Assembly: GCA_964533495.1 (NCBI GenBank)
Contig: CAZHJU010000011.1
Coordinates: 1 to 64,000 of the forward strand
Source: Ga0077527 sp964533495
GTDB lineage: Bacteria; Pseudomonadota; Gammaproteobacteria; Burkholderiales; SG8-41
DNA length: 64,000 bases
Direction of reading: 5' to 3'
Of this stretch, positions 63,520 through 64,000 are shown piece by piece (positions within the stretch are counted from its first letter, which is position 1; the number at the start of each line of letters is the position of its first letter). Below the pieces are notes generated by a model. It did not search any database and was not told the DNA's origin. It was given only the letters and a program-made list of their open reading frames with translations. A program made the position numbers and the translations under genes.

Positions 63520-63545
63520 GTATTTGATTATACTGATATTTTTAT
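63515..63545 (+). repeat. AT-rich dispersed repeat, copy 11 (near-consensus)
   Basis: The plus strand reads CATAAGTATTTGATTATACT then GATATTTTTAT. It has an exact YAANNNNTTGATW core. The lspA stop TAA is part of it. Confidence 0.7.
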
Positions 63546-63577
63546 ATCAGAATCGCTAATGGCTGCAGCCGTCGCGT

Positions 63578-63583
63578 TATAAT
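63578..63583 (+). promoter_or_regulatory. Candidate -10 box just before ispH
   Basis: TATAAT lies 7 bp before the ispH start. If used as a sigma-70 -10 element the transcript would begin at or very near the ATG. No clear -35 box is visible. Confidence 0.4.
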
Positions 63584-63590
63584 CCCCGCC

Positions 63591-64000
63591 ATGCAAGTAC
63601 TGCTCGCCAATCCCCGCGGTTTCTGCGCCGGCGTCGACCGCGCGATCGATATCGTCGAGCGCGCGCTCGAACTCTTCGGCGCGCCGATCTACGTGCGCCA
63701 TGAAGTCGTTCACAACAAGTTCGTCGTCGACAACCTGCGCGCGAAAGGCGCGGTGTTCGTCGAGGAACTTGACGACGTGCCTGCCGGCAGCACGGTGGTG
63801 TTCAGCGCCCACGGCGTGTCGCAGGCGGTGCGCCGCGAGGCCGAATCGCGCGGCCTGAAGGTGTTCGACGCGACCTGTCCGCTGGTGACCAAGGTGCACG
63901 TCGAGGTGGCCAAGATGCGCGAGCAGGGCCGCGAGATCATCATGATCGGCCATCGCGGGCATCCGGAGGTCGAGGGCACCATGGGGCAGAGCGCCGGCGG
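63591..64000 (+). CDS. ispH: 4-hydroxy-3-methylbut-2-enyl diphosphate reductase (3' end beyond window)
   Basis: The first 136 codons are present from the ATG at 63591; the window ends inside the gene. The iron-sulfur Cys motif is LLANPRGFCAGVDRAIDIVE, and VRHEVVHNKFVVDNLRAKG, FSAHGVSQAV and FDATCPLVTKVH are typical of IspH. It carries out the last step of the MEP pathway. Confidence 0.95.
   Translation, partial: MQVLLANPRGFCAGVDRAIDIVERALELFGAPIYVRHEVVHNKFVVDNLRAKGAVFVEELDDVPAGSTVVFSAHGVSQAVRREAESRGLKVFDATCPLVTKVHVEVAKMREQGREIIMIGHRGHPEVEGTMGQSAG

Overview
The window is high-GC DNA from a betaproteobacterium, probably Burkholderiales or a close relative. Supporting signs are Bug-type (TctC) extracytoplasmic receptors, MmgE/PrpD paralogues, an argD-argF-argG block next to a DUF3579 gene, a CysB-family regulator facing cysI-DUF934-cobA-cysH, a proteasome-like HslV relative of the betaproteobacterial (BPH) type, and the xseB-ispA-dxs-folE-ribBA and murJ/rpsT, ribF-ileS-lspA-ispH blocks. 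One tRNA gene (selC) is present. I see no rRNA, CRISPR array, insertion sequence or prophage.

Layout. 1-2.6 kb: 5' part of a periplasmic Deg/HtrA protease and a membrane protein with a spermidine-synthase-like domain. 2.9-14.9 kb: a carboxylate-catabolism region with two Bug receptors, four MmgE/PrpD proteins, a TcuA-like flavoprotein and a LysR regulator. It is interrupted by an AT-rich DNA adenine methylase with an unusual C-terminal extension. 13.6-21.6 kb: a selenocysteine locus with selC, selA, selB, a thioredoxin-reductase-like gene, and a gene with an in-frame TGA that I read as a selenocysteine-containing glutaredoxin fused to a DinB-like domain. 21.7-28.7 kb: GST, mnmA, a NUDIX gene, two tiny lysine-rich secreted proteins, rluE-like, cspA, clpS, clpA. 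28.8-33.8 kb: cytochrome c, flavocytochrome c sulfide dehydrogenase, DUF2784, sulfurtransferase, Rieske oxygenase, glycosyltransferase. 34-39 kb: isoprenoid, folate and riboflavin genes. 39.1-40.7 kb: a small accessory patch with hicAB. 40.7-45 kb: retropepsin-like protease, GATase, chromate transporter, YajQ, proteasome-like protease, PpnP. 45-49.3 kb: arginine genes and rpsT. 49.4-54.1 kb: murJ, transglutaminase, TlpA-like, EgtB. 54.2-59.2 kb: assimilatory sulfate reduction, ending in a deletion scar. 59.2-64 kb: ribF, ileS, lspA, ispH (cut by the window edge).

Two observations stand out. (1) The Sec-glutaredoxin/DinB gene at 20866-21636 has UGA as codon 15 in a U-x-x-C motif, followed by a SECIS-like hairpin, and sits beside the Sec machinery. 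(2) An AT-rich dispersed repeat of about 30 bp recurs about eleven times in the 64 kb. It carries a core that fits the IHF consensus and usually abuts or enters start and stop codons, including the N-terminal codons of argG and one mmgE. Three two-armed palindromic (REP-like) repeats are also present. All calls come from reading the sequence; no database search was run.
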